Positions 1 to 8,219 of a stretch of DNA of 64,000 nucleotides are shown one piece after another. How positions within the stretch are numbered: position 1 is the stretch's first letter; each line of letters begins with the position of its first letter. The notes beneath the pieces are model-generated. The model saw nothing but the letters and a program-made list of their open reading frames with translations, was not told where the DNA came from and made no database searches. Source of the DNA: Micrococcales bacterium (lineage in GTDB: Bacteria > Actinomycetota > Actinomycetes > Actinomycetales > Microbacteriaceae); NCBI GenBank assembly GCA_947452985.1, contig CANGEU010000004.1:1-64000 (forward strand), given 5' to 3'. The position numbers and the translations under genes are program-made.

Positions 1-611
1 AAAACATAGTTTCCCATAGATGCTAAAACCTCGTTAGGGGAGTCTGGCAACCCCTTCGGGTCGTTCGGCTTCTCGCGGAAAGCTGAAATCTTCGATGAGT
101 CAGCAGAGTCCACCTCAATGACACCGAACTGGTTTGCGAGACTCATCGGCTGACGGATAGCGGCAACAGTTACGCCTTTTCCGGAGGCAATGTGTGCTTC
201 AATCATCTGGTCAAAATCCATACGGTAAACGTGATCGGCACCAATTACAACAACATAATCGGGAGTCTCATCAGAGAGAAGGTTCATGCTCTGCAAAATT
301 GCATCGGCCGAGCCTGAAAACCATCTCTTCCCTAAACGCTGCTGAGCAGGCACCGAGGCGACATATGAACCAAGTAGGGGAGACATGCGCCAAGTTTGCG
401 AGATGTGGCGGTCAAGTGAGTGCGATTTGTACTGGGTTAGTACCACGATCCTGCGAACCCCAGAATTTATCAGATTGGAAAGAGCGAAATCGATTAGACG
501 GTAACTGCCGCCGAACGGAACGGCCGGTTTTGCCCGATCAGCTGTAAGCGGCATGAGTCGTTTGCCTTCTCCGCCAGCTAGGACCATTCCAAAGATTCTT
601 CTTGTTGCCAT
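1..611 (-). CDS. glgC: Glucose-1-phosphate adenylyltransferase, 3' part cut by window edge
   Basis: Makes ADP-glucose from glucose-1-phosphate and ATP, the committed step of glycogen and alpha-glucan synthesis in the cytoplasm. The first 203 residues are visible and the rest lies before base 1. The nucleotide-binding signature AGGEGKRL is at about residues 11-18, followed by the sugar-nucleotide transferase segments [18 protein letters not shown] and GSADAI, and GADHVYRMD near residue 125. The ATG at 609-611 is preceded by TACCAT plus 6 nt, compatible with a leaderless transcript. It is divergent from the glycosyltransferase at 658, the same arrangement as Mycobacterium glgC/glgM. The family is about 410 residues long, so roughly half is seen. 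The assignment is secure. Confidence 0.93.
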   Translation of the reverse strand, partial: MATRRIFGMVLAGGEGKRLMPLTADRAKPAVPFGGSYRLIDFALSNLINSGVRRIVVLTQYKSHSLDRHISQTWRMSPLLGSYVASVPAQQRLGKRWFSGSADAILQSMNLLSDETPDYVVVIGADHVYRMDFDQMIEAHIASGKGVTVAAIRQPMSLANQFGVIEVDSADSSKISAFREKPNDPKGLPDSPNEVLASMGNYV

Positions 612-645
612 ATTTGGATGGTAATACCTTTCCCGAAAAAGTAGT

Positions 646-651
646 TAACAT
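646..651 (+). promoter_or_regulatory. Predicted -10 of glgM (leaderless)
   Basis: TAACAT lies 6 nt before the ATG at 658, so transcription should start at or next to the start codon. The 46-nt glgC/glgM gap leaves no room for a long leader, and no Shine-Dalgarno sequence is seen before the ATG. Confidence 0.5.
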
Positions 652-657
652 TGCGTC

Positions 658-1848
658 ATGAGAATCGATCTGATTACCAAGGAATATCCGCCATTTATTT
701 ATGGTGGAGCAGGCGTGCATGTCGCTGAACTAGTGAAAGTACTGCGCGAATCAATCGAGGTACAGGTTCGATGCTTTGGTGCTGATCGTGATGAAAAAGA
801 TACGAAATCGTACGCTCACCCAAACATTTTCGAAGAAAGCAATGCCGCCATTCAAACCATGGCTACAGACTTGGCTATGGTTGGCGACATCGCAGGAACC
901 GATTTGGTTCACTCGCACACTTGGTACGCCAACTTCGCAGGACATGTTGCAGGTCAATTGCACGGAGTTCCTCACCTAATCACCGCACACAGCTTGGAAC
1001 CTTTGCGCCCCTGGAAAGCCGAGCAATTGGCGGGTGGCTACGCGGTTTCAAGTTGGGTTGAACGCACCGCATACGAGGCAGCCACGGGTATCATCGCTGT
1101 GAGCCACGGGATGCGTGAAGACATTTTGCGGTCCTACCCGCAAATCAACCCTGAAAAGGTGTCAGTAGTTCACAACGGAATCGACCTTTCGGCATTTCAA
1201 AGTGCCAACAACCCAGACTTGGTTCGTGCTTTAGGTGTAAATCCAGATGCCCGCTCCGTAGTCTTCGTTGGTCGAATCACTCAGCAAAAGGGCCTTCCAT
1301 ACTTGCTTCAAGCAGTCAAGGATCTCCCAAGTGACGTCCAGATAGTCCTTTGCGCTGGAGCCCCAGACACCAAGGAGATGCAGCAGCGAGTAGTCGAACT
1401 GGTTGATGAACTTCAGGCCAAGCGTCAGGGTGTCATCTGGATTGAAAAACACCTCAGCCGCGCGGAGCTTATCGGAGTTCTTTCAAGCGCGACGGTCTTC
1501 GCATGTCCTTCGATTTACGAACCCCTAGGTATCGTCAATTTGGAGGCCATGGCCTGCGGTATTCCAGTGGTGGCCACCGCCACCGGTGGAATACCTGAAG
1601 TTGTTGAAGACGGAGTTACAGGGCTTCTTGTGCCTATTGAGCAAGTTCTAGATGGCAGCGGCAAGCCACTAGATGAAGCAAAGTTCATTCGTGACACCGC
1701 AAATGCCCTGGACTCTGCGCTCTCGAACCCAAATTTGAAGGCAATGGGCCAGGCGGGTCGAAAGCGTGTTGAAGGGCACTTCAGCTGGGACAAAATTGCG
1801 GCAGAAACCATTAGCGTCTACCGCAATGCAATTGAGTCTTTCGTTTAG
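658..1848 (+). CDS. glgM: GT4 glycosyltransferase, GlgM/GlgA type (maltose-1-phosphate or glycogen synthase)
   Basis: 396-residue GT-B retaining glycosyltransferase. The N-terminus has the KEYPP...YGGAGVH donor/acceptor loop. The C-terminal domain has the E-x7-E nucleotide-sugar motif (Glu288 and Glu296, within EPLGIVNLEAMACG). Sequence and length closely resemble actinobacterial proteins first named GlgA; the Mycobacterium tuberculosis member (Rv1212c) was shown to be GlgM, which joins ADP-glucose and glucose-1-phosphate into maltose-1-phosphate. Divergence from glgC matches that locus. No glgE or glgB is in this window, so whether it makes maltose-1-phosphate or elongates glycogen here is inference. 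The ATG at 658 is supported by the -10 placed 6 nt upstream. Confidence 0.88.
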   Translation: MRIDLITKEYPPFIYGGAGVHVAELVKVLRESIEVQVRCFGADRDEKDTKSYAHPNIFEESNAAIQTMATDLAMVGDIAGTDLVHSHTWYANFAGHVAGQLHGVPHLITAHSLEPLRPWKAEQLAGGYAVSSWVERTAYEAATGIIAVSHGMREDILRSYPQINPEKVSVVHNGIDLSAFQSANNPDLVRALGVNPDARSVVFVGRITQQKGLPYLLQAVKDLPSDVQIVLCAGAPDTKEMQQRVVELVDELQAKRQGVIWIEKHLSRAELIGVLSSATVFACPSIYEPLGIVNLEAMACGIPVVATATGGIPEVVEDGVTGLLVPIEQVLDGSGKPLDEAKFIRDTANALDSALSNPNLKAMGQAGRKRVEGHFSWDKIAAETISVYRNAIESFV

Positions 1849-1857
1849 GCTCGTTTC

Positions 1858-2640
1858 ATGGCTCAAACAATCGATCTAAAAAACGTCACCGTCACCCGAG
1901 ATGGCGTGGACATCCTCAAATCAATCGATTGGCAAGTTGAAGATAACCAACGTTGGGTGATTGTTGGCCCGAATGGTGCAGGTAAGACCACCCTCCTGAA
2001 AGTCGCAGCCGCACAGATTCAACCAAGCACTGGGACCGCGCGCGTTCTCGGTGAAACCCTGGGTAGCGTAAACGTATTTGACCTCCGCACCCGGGTAGGT
2101 TTCGCTTCTAGCGCATTGGTCTCTCACATTCCGAACTCCGAGACCGTACTGAACGCCGTTATGACCGCTAGTTACGCCATCACCGGTCGCTGGAACGAGT
2201 CTTATGAAGATATCGACGAGAAGCGCGCCCGTCGCGTTTTGAACGAGTGGAACCTCAATGAGCACGCCGACCGCGCCTTTGGTACCCTAAGCGACGGGGA
2301 GCGCAAGCGAGTTCAGCTAGCTCGTTCGGTGATGACTGACCCAGAACTTCTATTGCTCGACGAGCCGGTGGCAAGCCTTGACTTAGGTGCGCGCGAGCAA
2401 ACCGTTCAGCTTCTAGGCGCATACGCATCTTCACCAGTAGCACCGTCGATGATCATGGTTACCCACCACCTAGAAGAGATTCCTACCGGGTTCACCCACG
2501 CACTTCTTCTAAACGCTGGGGAAGTCGTAGCCCAGGGACCGATTGCATCTATTATCACCAGTGATTTACTAAGCGAAACCTTTGGTTTTGGCCTTAATGT
2601 TTCCAATGACCGAGGTCGATTCCAAGTTCAGGCCAAGTAA
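1858..2640 (+). CDS. ABC transporter ATP-binding protein, no adjacent permease
   Basis: 260-residue single ATPase domain of an ABC system. Walker A GPNGAGKTT is at about residues 37-45, the signature is LSDGERKR near 142, Walker B is LLLLDEP near 163 and the H-loop is VTHH near 200. All catalytic positions look intact. It starts 9 nt after glgM and is probably cotranscribed with it. No membrane subunit or binding protein is adjacent. It may pair with a permease elsewhere or belong to the stand-alone YlmA-like cytoplasmic ATPases common in Actinobacteria. The substrate cannot be told from the sequence. Confidence 0.85.
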   Translation: MAQTIDLKNVTVTRDGVDILKSIDWQVEDNQRWVIVGPNGAGKTTLLKVAAAQIQPSTGTARVLGETLGSVNVFDLRTRVGFASSALVSHIPNSETVLNAVMTASYAITGRWNESYEDIDEKRARRVLNEWNLNEHADRAFGTLSDGERKRVQLARSVMTDPELLLLDEPVASLDLGAREQTVQLLGAYASSPVAPSMIMVTHHLEEIPTGFTHALLLNAGEVVAQGPIASIITSDLLSETFGFGLNVSNDRGRFQVQAK

Positions 2641-2666
2641 GGCTAGTTACCGCACAACTTATTTGG

Positions 2667-2672
2667 TATAGT
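2667..2672 (+). promoter_or_regulatory. Predicted -10 of rpmE2
   Basis: TATAGT is followed by 6 nt (TTTTAG), which places the predicted transcription start at base 2679, the first base of the 14-nt hairpin. No convincing -35 is seen at 17 nt. The leader would be about 44 nt with GAGG (2711-2714) 8 nt before the ATG. Confidence 0.5.
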
Positions 2673-2678
2673 TTTTAG

Positions 2679-2692
2679 GTTGCCATCGCAAC
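2679..2692 (+). promoter_or_regulatory. Inverted repeat GTTGC-CATC-GCAAC in rpmE2 leader
   Basis: A perfect 5-bp stem with a CATC loop, at the predicted 5' end of the rpmE2 transcript and exactly 30 nt before its ATG. The identical 14-mer occurs once more in this window, also exactly 30 nt before the start codon of lepA (56264-56277, minus strand). It could be a 5'-terminal RNA hairpin or a dyad operator overlapping the start site. Confidence 0.6.
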
Positions 2693-2722
2693 GACTAAGA
2701 CTTTTTTTATGAGGATTTATTC

Positions 2723-2974
2723 ATGAAGGCTGAAATTCACCCAAAGTACGAAGCAATCGTATTCCGCGACCTAGCTTCGGGAGTTGCATTTCTAACTCGT
2801 TCGACTATCACAAGCAACAAGACCATCGAATGGGAAGACGGTAACACCTACCCTGTGTACGATGTTGAAATTTCGTCTGAATCGCACCCGTTCTACACCG
2901 GAAAGCAGCGCATCATGGATGCCGCCGGTCGTGTAGAGCGCTTCAACGCACGTTACAAGAACTTCGGAGCCTAA
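2723..2974 (+). CDS. rpmE2: 50S ribosomal protein L31 type B
   Basis: 83-residue L31. It lacks the CxxC zinc-binding cysteines of type A L31 (no Cys at all) and has the length and N-terminus ([10 protein letters not shown]) of the zinc-free type B form. In other bacteria the B form replaces the zinc form when zinc is scarce, often under Zur control. I see no clear Zur-box-like palindrome upstream, but the leader holds a 14-nt hairpin shared with lepA. It has its own promoter and a strong terminator right after the stop. Confidence 0.95.
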   Translation: MKAEIHPKYEAIVFRDLASGVAFLTRSTITSNKTIEWEDGNTYPVYDVEISSESHPFYTGKQRIMDAAGRVERFNARYKNFGA

Positions 2975-2981
2975 GGCTCAG

Positions 2982-3018
2982 AAAAAAGCCCTCACCGAAA
3001 CGGTGAGGGCTTTTTTTT
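2982..3018. terminator. Bidirectional Rho-independent terminator, rpmE2 / exonuclease
   Basis: A 10-bp G+C-rich perfect stem (GCCCTCACCG at 2988-2997, CGGTGAGGGC at 3001-3010) with an AAA loop. It is flanked by AAAAAA on the left and eight Ts on the right, so it can serve both strands. The T run supplies two bases of the TAA stop codon of the convergent exonuclease gene (3017-3019). Confidence 0.93.
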
Positions 3019-3751
3019 ATGCTCGAGGTTTTTCGGGCCACCCGAATGTTGGCTGAAAGTCAGGATTAATGCCTCGCATGAATTTGGCAAAGGATTCGTC
3101 TTGTTCTCGTGACCAAACTGCCTGGCTAGCGTGCAGTTGAGCCAAGGGGACATCTAATTCCACCGGAAACTTGGCAGCCATTGCCTGTGCTATGTGGCCA
3201 GCAGCGACTGCGTCAGCTGTGGCATTGTGAGCGTCATCCAACTTCACGTTGTAGTAACCAGCAACGATTTCAAGCCGACGCTTGCCTTTGCGGAATTGAA
3301 CAAGCCTCTTGTCGAGAACTAGTGGGTCCAGGATTGGGCTCGGGTTTTCGGGCCACGCAATTCCGAAGTCCTCCGCATGCTGTCTGAGAATTGTGAAATC
3401 GTAGGGTGCGTTGTAAGCCACTACTGGGATTCCTCGCTCAAAGTAACTTCCGAGCGTAGAAATGATACTGGCGACGACGGATGCCAAGTCTTCACCCTGA
3501 GTTTGAGCAATCTCATCTGTGATTCCGTGAACTGCCGTGGCCTCTGCCGGAATTGGGATACCAGGATTAGCAAGCCATTCAACGTCGTTGCCACTGATTG
3601 AACCGTCCGGGTTTAGAAGAGCGGCACAAGCGGTAACAATTCTGGAGGTGCGGTGATCTAATCCGGTGGTTTCTAGGTCGAAAACCGCGATAGGTTTTTT
3701 GGCCCACTCCGGAAGCGGCTGTTCAATTTGAAATAGGTCGTCATTACTCAC
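3017..3751 (-). CDS. DEDDh 3'-5' exonuclease (DnaQ-like)
   Basis: 244 residues with the full set of DEDDh motifs: Exo I FDLETTG near residues 24-30, Exo II YNAPYDFTIL near 115, and Exo III DAHNATADA near 173. This is the fold of the DNA polymerase III epsilon proofreading subunit and related stand-alone exonucleases. Actinobacteria usually carry several paralogues, so it may be a repair or RNA-trimming enzyme rather than the replicative epsilon. An upstream TTG at 3757 is possible, but the GTG at 3751 lies 6 nt after TAGTCT (3758-3763), matching the leaderless pattern seen repeatedly here, so I take GTG. It is convergent with rpmE2 across a shared terminator. Confidence 0.87.
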   Translation of the reverse strand: MSNDDLFQIEQPLPEWAKKPIAVFDLETTGLDHRTSRIVTACAALLNPDGSISGNDVEWLANPGIPIPAEATAVHGITDEIAQTQGEDLASVVASIISTLGSYFERGIPVVAYNAPYDFTILRQHAEDFGIAWPENPSPILDPLVLDKRLVQFRKGKRRLEIVAGYYNVKLDDAHNATADAVAAGHIAQAMAAKFPVELDVPLAQLHASQAVWSREQDESFAKFMRGINPDFQPTFGWPEKPRA

Positions 3752-3757
3752 ACTCAA

Positions 3758-3763
3758 AGACTA
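3758..3763 (-). promoter_or_regulatory. Predicted -10 of the exonuclease gene (leaderless)
   Basis: TAGTCT on the minus strand lies 6 nt before the GTG start at 3751. The same hexamer stands 7 nt before the GTG of comEA. Confidence 0.45.
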
Positions 3764-3786
3764 GGCGAGCCAATAGACATTGGAGT

Positions 3787-4650
3787 CTAAGCGAGACCAG
3801 CGGCTTCCAAAAGTTCTGAAGTCGCCTTGTGGTGGTTCAGGGTGAAGATGTGGATCCCAGGGGCGCCGCCCGCGATTAGTTCTTTGGTTAGTTCAGCAGA
3901 GAACCGCATTCCAATCGTGCGTGCCGCTTCGTCGTCTTTGGCTGAATTGAGTTCGTCAACAAGCGCCTTGGGAACCATTGCACCTGACATCTCGGCCATA
4001 CGTAACACTTGTTTACTGTTGGCGATGGGCATCACTCCAGGAACAATTGGAATAGTGATGCCGGCGTCCCTCGCCGATGAAACTAAATCAAAGTATGCGT
4101 CAATTTCAAAAAAAAGTTGAGTCATTGCAAAGCTTGCCCCCGACTCTTGTTTAATTCTCAGAACTTCTAGGTCGTGCGCCAACGAAGGCGATTCGGGATG
4201 CTTCTCTGGGAATGCCGCCACACCAACTTCAAAAGTAGATCCATTTACAAAATTGACCAAGTCGTTCGCGGTGCGGAAGTCTCCAAGTGGATTCCCAACA
4301 AAATCCTTCGGCGTATCACCACGAAGCGCCAAGATCCCAGCGACTCCTGCTGCCGAATACGAATCTAGTAGCGCGTCGATTGTTGCGGTTGTAGCGCCGA
4401 TGCAAGTCAAATGGGCAATGGTGGAAACTTGACCAGCAAATTCCTGAACGACCGCCAGAGAGCTGTCCTGATTACTTCCCATCGCGCCGTAAGTCACCGA
4501 GATAAAGTCGGGATTGAATTTTTGAAGATGCGCAAAAGTGCTTCGAAGTGTTTCGAAACCGGCGTCATCTTTAGGTGGAAAGAACTCGAAAGAGAGCGTT
4601 GGGCGTGCACCGCTAAGAAGCGAACTAATTGGTGCAGGCGCGTTATCCAT
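3787..4650 (-). CDS. metF: 5,10-methylenetetrahydrofolate reductase
   Basis: 287-residue flavoprotein that reduces methylene-THF to 5-methyl-THF, the methyl donor used by MetH. The N-terminal LSFEFFPPKDD segment (about 18-28) carries the catalytic Glu of the family; VTYGA (near 52), LALRGD (near 109) and GASFAMTQLFFE (near 171-182) are family signatures. Length is typical. It is divergent from metH with 41 nt between start codons, so the two consecutive enzymes of the methyl branch face each other and probably share control. TAAAAT lies 6 nt before the ATG. Confidence 0.95.
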   Translation of the reverse strand: MDNAPAPISSLLSGARPTLSFEFFPPKDDAGFETLRSTFAHLQKFNPDFISVTYGAMGSNQDSSLAVVQEFAGQVSTIAHLTCIGATTATIDALLDSYSAAGVAGILALRGDTPKDFVGNPLGDFRTANDLVNFVNGSTFEVGVAAFPEKHPESPSLAHDLEVLRIKQESGASFAMTQLFFEIDAYFDLVSSARDAGITIPIVPGVMPIANSKQVLRMAEMSGAMVPKALVDELNSAKDDEAARTIGMRFSAELTKELIAGGAPGIHIFTLNHHKATSELLEAAGLA

Positions 4651-4656
4651 CCCTAA

Positions 4657-4662
4657 ATTTTA
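4657..4662 (-). promoter_or_regulatory. Predicted -10 of metF (leaderless)
   Basis: TAAAAT on the minus strand, then TTAGGG (6 nt), then the metF ATG. It lies only 16 bp from the oppositely directed metH -10, so the two core promoters overlap back to back. Confidence 0.5.
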
Positions 4663-4678
4663 TCAAGACGTTCGAGGG

Positions 4679-4684
4679 TAAACT
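4679..4684 (+). promoter_or_regulatory. Predicted -10 of metH (leaderless)
   Basis: TAAACT is followed by 7 nt and the ATG at 4692. The 41-nt intergenic region is far too short for a cobalamin or SAM riboswitch on either strand. Confidence 0.5.
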
Positions 4685-4691
4685 TTTAGTA

Positions 4692-7600
4692 ATGTTCAAC
4701 CCAAGATCCCAAGCGCTGATTGACGCCATTCGCACCCGTGTTGTAGTCGCCGATGGCGCTATGGGAACCATGATTCAAGACGCGAATCCGTCGCTGGAAG
4801 ACTTCGAGCAACTAGAGGGTTGCAACGAAATTCTGAACGTCACCCGTCCCGATTTGATCGCCGAAATCCACAAGGCATACCTGCAGGCCGGCGCAGAAGC
4901 AATTGAAACCAATACCTTCGGTGCCAACTTTGCCAATTTGACCGAGTACGGCATCCCTGAGCGCATCTCTGAACTTTCTGAGGCAGGGGCTAAAATTGCC
5001 CGACAGGTAGCCGAAGAATTCGGTCCAAATCGCTGGGTGCTTGGATCGGTTGGACCTGGCACCAAACTCCCAACTCTGGGACACGAGACTTTTGCCGTTC
5101 TCCGAGACGCATACCAAGAGCAAACCGAAGGCTTAATTCGCGGTGGTGCCGACGCCGTTCTAATCGAAACAACTCAAGATCTACTTCAAACCAAGAGCTC
5201 AGTTATTGGCGCTAAAAGAGCAATGGCGAAACTGGATCACAAACTTCCAATCGTTGTTTCAGTAACCATTGAAACCACTGGAACCATGTTGCTCGGCTCA
5301 GAAATTGGGGCAGCGCTGACAATGCTTGCGGCACTAGGCATCGACGCAATTGGATTGAATTGCGCAACCGGTCCTGCCGAAATGAGCGAACACCTCAGAT
5401 ACTTGGCTAAACACTCAACCTTGCCCGTTTCAGTGATGCCCAATGCTGGGCTCCCAATTCTGTCCGGCGATGGCGCCTATTACCCACTGACACCCGATGA
5501 GCTCGCTCTGGCGCAAGCTGCGTTCGTGCGCGAATTTGGAGCAGGCCTAGTTGGAGGTTGCTGCGGCACAACCCCAAGACACATCAAAGCCATTGCAGAG
5601 ATCGTAAAAAACCAAACGCCTAAACGTCCAGCCTTCGAGTCTGAGCCTGGCTTGGCCAGTCTTTATCAGCTTCAGCCTTATGACCAGACTGTGACCTATT
5701 TCTCAATTGGCGAGCGCACAAACGCCAACGGTTCCAAGGCCTTTCGCGAGGCGATGCTTGCCGAAAACTGGGACGAGTGCATCGAAATCGCAAAGGCCCA
5801 AACTCGCGATGGAGCACATGCTCTTGATGTCTGCGTTGACTACGTTGGTCGCGATGGCGCCAAGGACATGCATGAATTGGTGAGTCGTCTGGCTACGGCG
5901 TCAACCCTTCCACTTGTTCTCGATTCGACCGAGCCAAATGTCCTCGCCGCCGGTTTGGAGGCTTACGGTGGGCGAGCCCTCATCAATTCGGTGAACTTCG
6001 AGGATGGCGATGGACCGAACTCTCGTTTCCAAAGGATCATGCCACTTGTAAAGGAGCATGGCGCTGCTGTAGTTGCGCTAACCATCGACGAAGAGGGTCA
6101 GGCCCGTACCGCCGAAACTAAACTTTCAATCGCGCGTCGACTTGTCCGAGAGCTCACCGAAAATTGGGGCCTTGCCCTTGCCGACATAATGGTCGACACA
6201 CTAACTTTCCCAATTGCCACGGGGCAAGATGAAACTCGCAGGGATGGAATTGAGACCATCGAGGCGATTCGTTCCCTTCACCAAGAGTTCCCAGGCATTC
6301 AGTCGACGCTGGGTATCTCGAACATCTCATTTGGCCTAAATCCCGCAGCTAGACAAGTTCTGAACTCGGTTTTCCTTAGCGAGTGCACCAAGGTTGGTCT
6401 TACTGCAGCAATCGTTCATTCGGCAAAGATTCTTCCACTAAATCAGATACCGGCCGAACAACTTGAAGCTGCAATGGGCCTTATCTACGACACACGTACC
6501 TACGACGAAGATGGAAACGTTTCGTTCGATCCGCTAACCCACTTCCTCGACGTCTTTTCCGGTGTCGATGCCTCCGCGGCCAAAGCAACACGAGCCGACG
6601 AATTAGCTGCAATGCCCCTCAATGAGAGACTTCGCCAACGCATTATCGACGGCGAACGTAAGGGTTTAGAAGCTGACTTGGACGAAGCGATTGCCGAAGG
6701 TCAAAAGGCACTCGAAATTATCAACGTTCACTTACTTGCTGGTATGCAGATCGTTGGAGAGCTTTTCGGTAAGGGGGAGATGCAACTTCCTTTCGTTCTC
6801 CAATCCGCAGAAGTTATGAAAACTGCAGTCGCTCATTTGGAGCCTTTGATTGAAAAGACCGATGAGTCTGGCAAGGGAAAAATCCTTCTCGCAACTGTCC
6901 GTGGTGATGTTCACGATATCGGCAAGAACTTGGTTGAAATTATTTTGAGCAATAACGGTTATGACACCGTGAATATCGGCATCAAACAACCCATAAATGA
7001 AATCCTGGCAGCCGCCGAAGAACACAACGTCGATGTCATTGGGCTTAGTGGTCTGCTAGTGAAATCCACCTTGATCATGCGCGAGAATCTGGAAGAGATG
7101 AACGCTCGAGGTGTGGCCGAGAAGTGGCCGGTGATCTTGGGAGGTGCAGCTCTTACACGCGCCTTCGTCGAAGAAGACCTTGCAGAGATTTTCGACGGTG
7201 AAGTTCGCTACGCACGCGATGCATTCGAAGGACTTCGACTTATGGACGCCATGATGCAGGTAAAGCGTGGCGTTCCAGGCGCGCAATTGCCAAGTCTCCG
7301 TAAGCGAGTCGTCGCAAACGGTGCCACGCTAGAACGAACTGCTCCTGAGGACTTACCAAGTCGCTCAGACGTTGCAACCGATAACCGCATACCAAAACCA
7401 CCTTTTTGGGGTTCCAGAGTCATCAAGGGCGTTCCACTGAAGGATTATTCGCAGTACCTTGACGAACGTGCGACCTTTATGGGGCAGTGGGGTCTAAAAC
7501 CCGGTCGCGGTGAGGATGGTCAATCCTACGAAGAGCTGGTTGCGACAGAAGGACGACCACGATTGCGATCATGGCTCGAACGTATTCAAACCGAAGGCCT

Positions 7601-8219
7601 CATGGAAGCTGCTGTGGTCTATGGCTATTTCCCGGCCTATGCCGACGGTGACGATCTAGTGATTCTGCATCACCCAGCCGATGAATCAACGGATGGTGGT
7701 TCCGGGGGAGAAGCATTCACCGAACGCCTACGTTTCACCTTCCCAAGGCAATCAAGAGATAGACACCTTTGCCTGAGCGACTTTGTGGCGAGTAAAGAGT
7801 CGGGAAAGATTGATGTGGTTCCTTTCCAATTGGTGACCATGGGAGATCGAGTATCCGAGGTTACGGCAGAGCTTTATGCGGCGAATAACTTTAGAGAGTA
7901 CCTAGAACTCCACGGGCTTTCCGTTCAACTAACGGAAGCTTTGGCCGAATATTGGCATCACCGAGTCAGGGATGAACTTGGATTTAGCAGCGAAGACCCG
8001 AAGGAAGTTGAAGGCCTCTTCAAGCTTGAATACCGTGGTGCACGCTACTCATTCGGCTACCCTGCATGTCCAGAATTGGAAGACCGAGTCAAACTGGTTG
8101 AGCTTCTGAAGCCCGAGCAAATCGGCGTTGTATTAAGCGAAGAACTGCAACTTCATCCTGAACAGTCAACGGACGCAATGGTTTTGCACCACCCGGAAGC
8201 TAAATACTTTTCCGTTTAG
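4692..8219 (+). CDS. metH: Cobalamin-dependent methionine synthase
   Basis: 1175 residues, full length. Transfers the methyl group of 5-methyl-THF through methylcobalamin to homocysteine. Domains in order: homocysteine binding (about 1-330, zinc ligands in GLNCATG and GGCCGTTP, Cys290/Cys291), pterin binding (about 345-610, from SIGERTNANGSK), cobalamin cap and Rossmann B12 domain (about 640-880, with DVHDIGKN whose His741 is the lower axial cobalt ligand), and the C-terminal SAM-dependent reactivation domain (about 910-1175). A longer start at 4629 would run into metF; the ATG at 4692 has a -10 at leaderless spacing and is preferred. Stop codons of metH and the convergent phosphatase overlap by 4 nt. 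Confidence 0.96.
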   Translation: MFNPRSQALIDAIRTRVVVADGAMGTMIQDANPSLEDFEQLEGCNEILNVTRPDLIAEIHKAYLQAGAEAIETNTFGANFANLTEYGIPERISELSEAGAKIARQVAEEFGPNRWVLGSVGPGTKLPTLGHETFAVLRDAYQEQTEGLIRGGADAVLIETTQDLLQTKSSVIGAKRAMAKLDHKLPIVVSVTIETTGTMLLGSEIGAALTMLAALGIDAIGLNCATGPAEMSEHLRYLAKHSTLPVSVMPNAGLPILSGDGAYYPLTPDELALAQAAFVREFGAGLVGGCCGTTPRHIKAIAEIVKNQTPKRPAFESEPGLASLYQLQPYDQTVTYFSIGERTNANGSKAFREAMLAENWDECIEIAKAQTRDGAHALDVCVDYVGRDGAKDMHELVSRLATASTLPLVLDSTEPNVLAAGLEAYGGRALINSVNFEDGDGPNSRFQRIMPLVKEHGAAVVALTIDEEGQARTAETKLSIARRLVRELTENWGLALADIMVDTLTFPIATGQDETRRDGIETIEAIRSLHQEFPGIQSTLGISNISFGLNPAARQVLNSVFLSECTKVGLTAAIVHSAKILPLNQIPAEQLEAAMGLIYDTRTYDEDGNVSFDPLTHFLDVFSGVDASAAKATRADELAAMPLNERLRQRIIDGERKGLEADLDEAIAEGQKALEIINVHLLAGMQIVGELFGKGEMQLPFVLQSAEVMKTAVAHLEPLIEKTDESGKGKILLATVRGDVHDIGKNLVEIILSNNGYDTVNIGIKQPINEILAAAEEHNVDVIGLSGLLVKSTLIMRENLEEMNARGVAEKWPVILGGAALTRAFVEEDLAEIFDGEVRYARDAFEGLRLMDAMMQVKRGVPGAQLPSLRKRVVANGATLERTAPEDLPSRSDVATDNRIPKPPFWGSRVIKGVPLKDYSQYLDERATFMGQWGLKPGRGEDGQSYEELVATEGRPRLRSWLERIQTEGLMEAAVVYGYFPAYADGDDLVILHHPADESTDGGSGGEAFTERLRFTFPRQSRDRHLCLSDFVASKESGKIDVVPFQLVTMGDRVSEVTAELYAANNFREYLELHGLSVQLTEALAEYWHHRVRDELGFSSEDPKEVEGLFKLEYRGARYSFGYPACPELEDRVKLVELLKPEQIGVVLSEELQLHPEQSTDAMVLHHPEAKYFSV

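Noticed and set aside
194..547. Open frame opposite glgC
   Set aside because: No family features and lies antisense to well-conserved glgC; a shadow frame.
2641..2722. Zur box before rpmE2
   Set aside because: No AT-rich TGAAAATGATTTTCA-like palindrome is present; the only dyad is the 14-nt hairpin shared with lepA.
4651..4691. Possible cobalamin or SAM riboswitch for metH/metF
   Set aside because: Only 41 nt separate the start codons and -10 hexamers fill them; no riboswitch fits.
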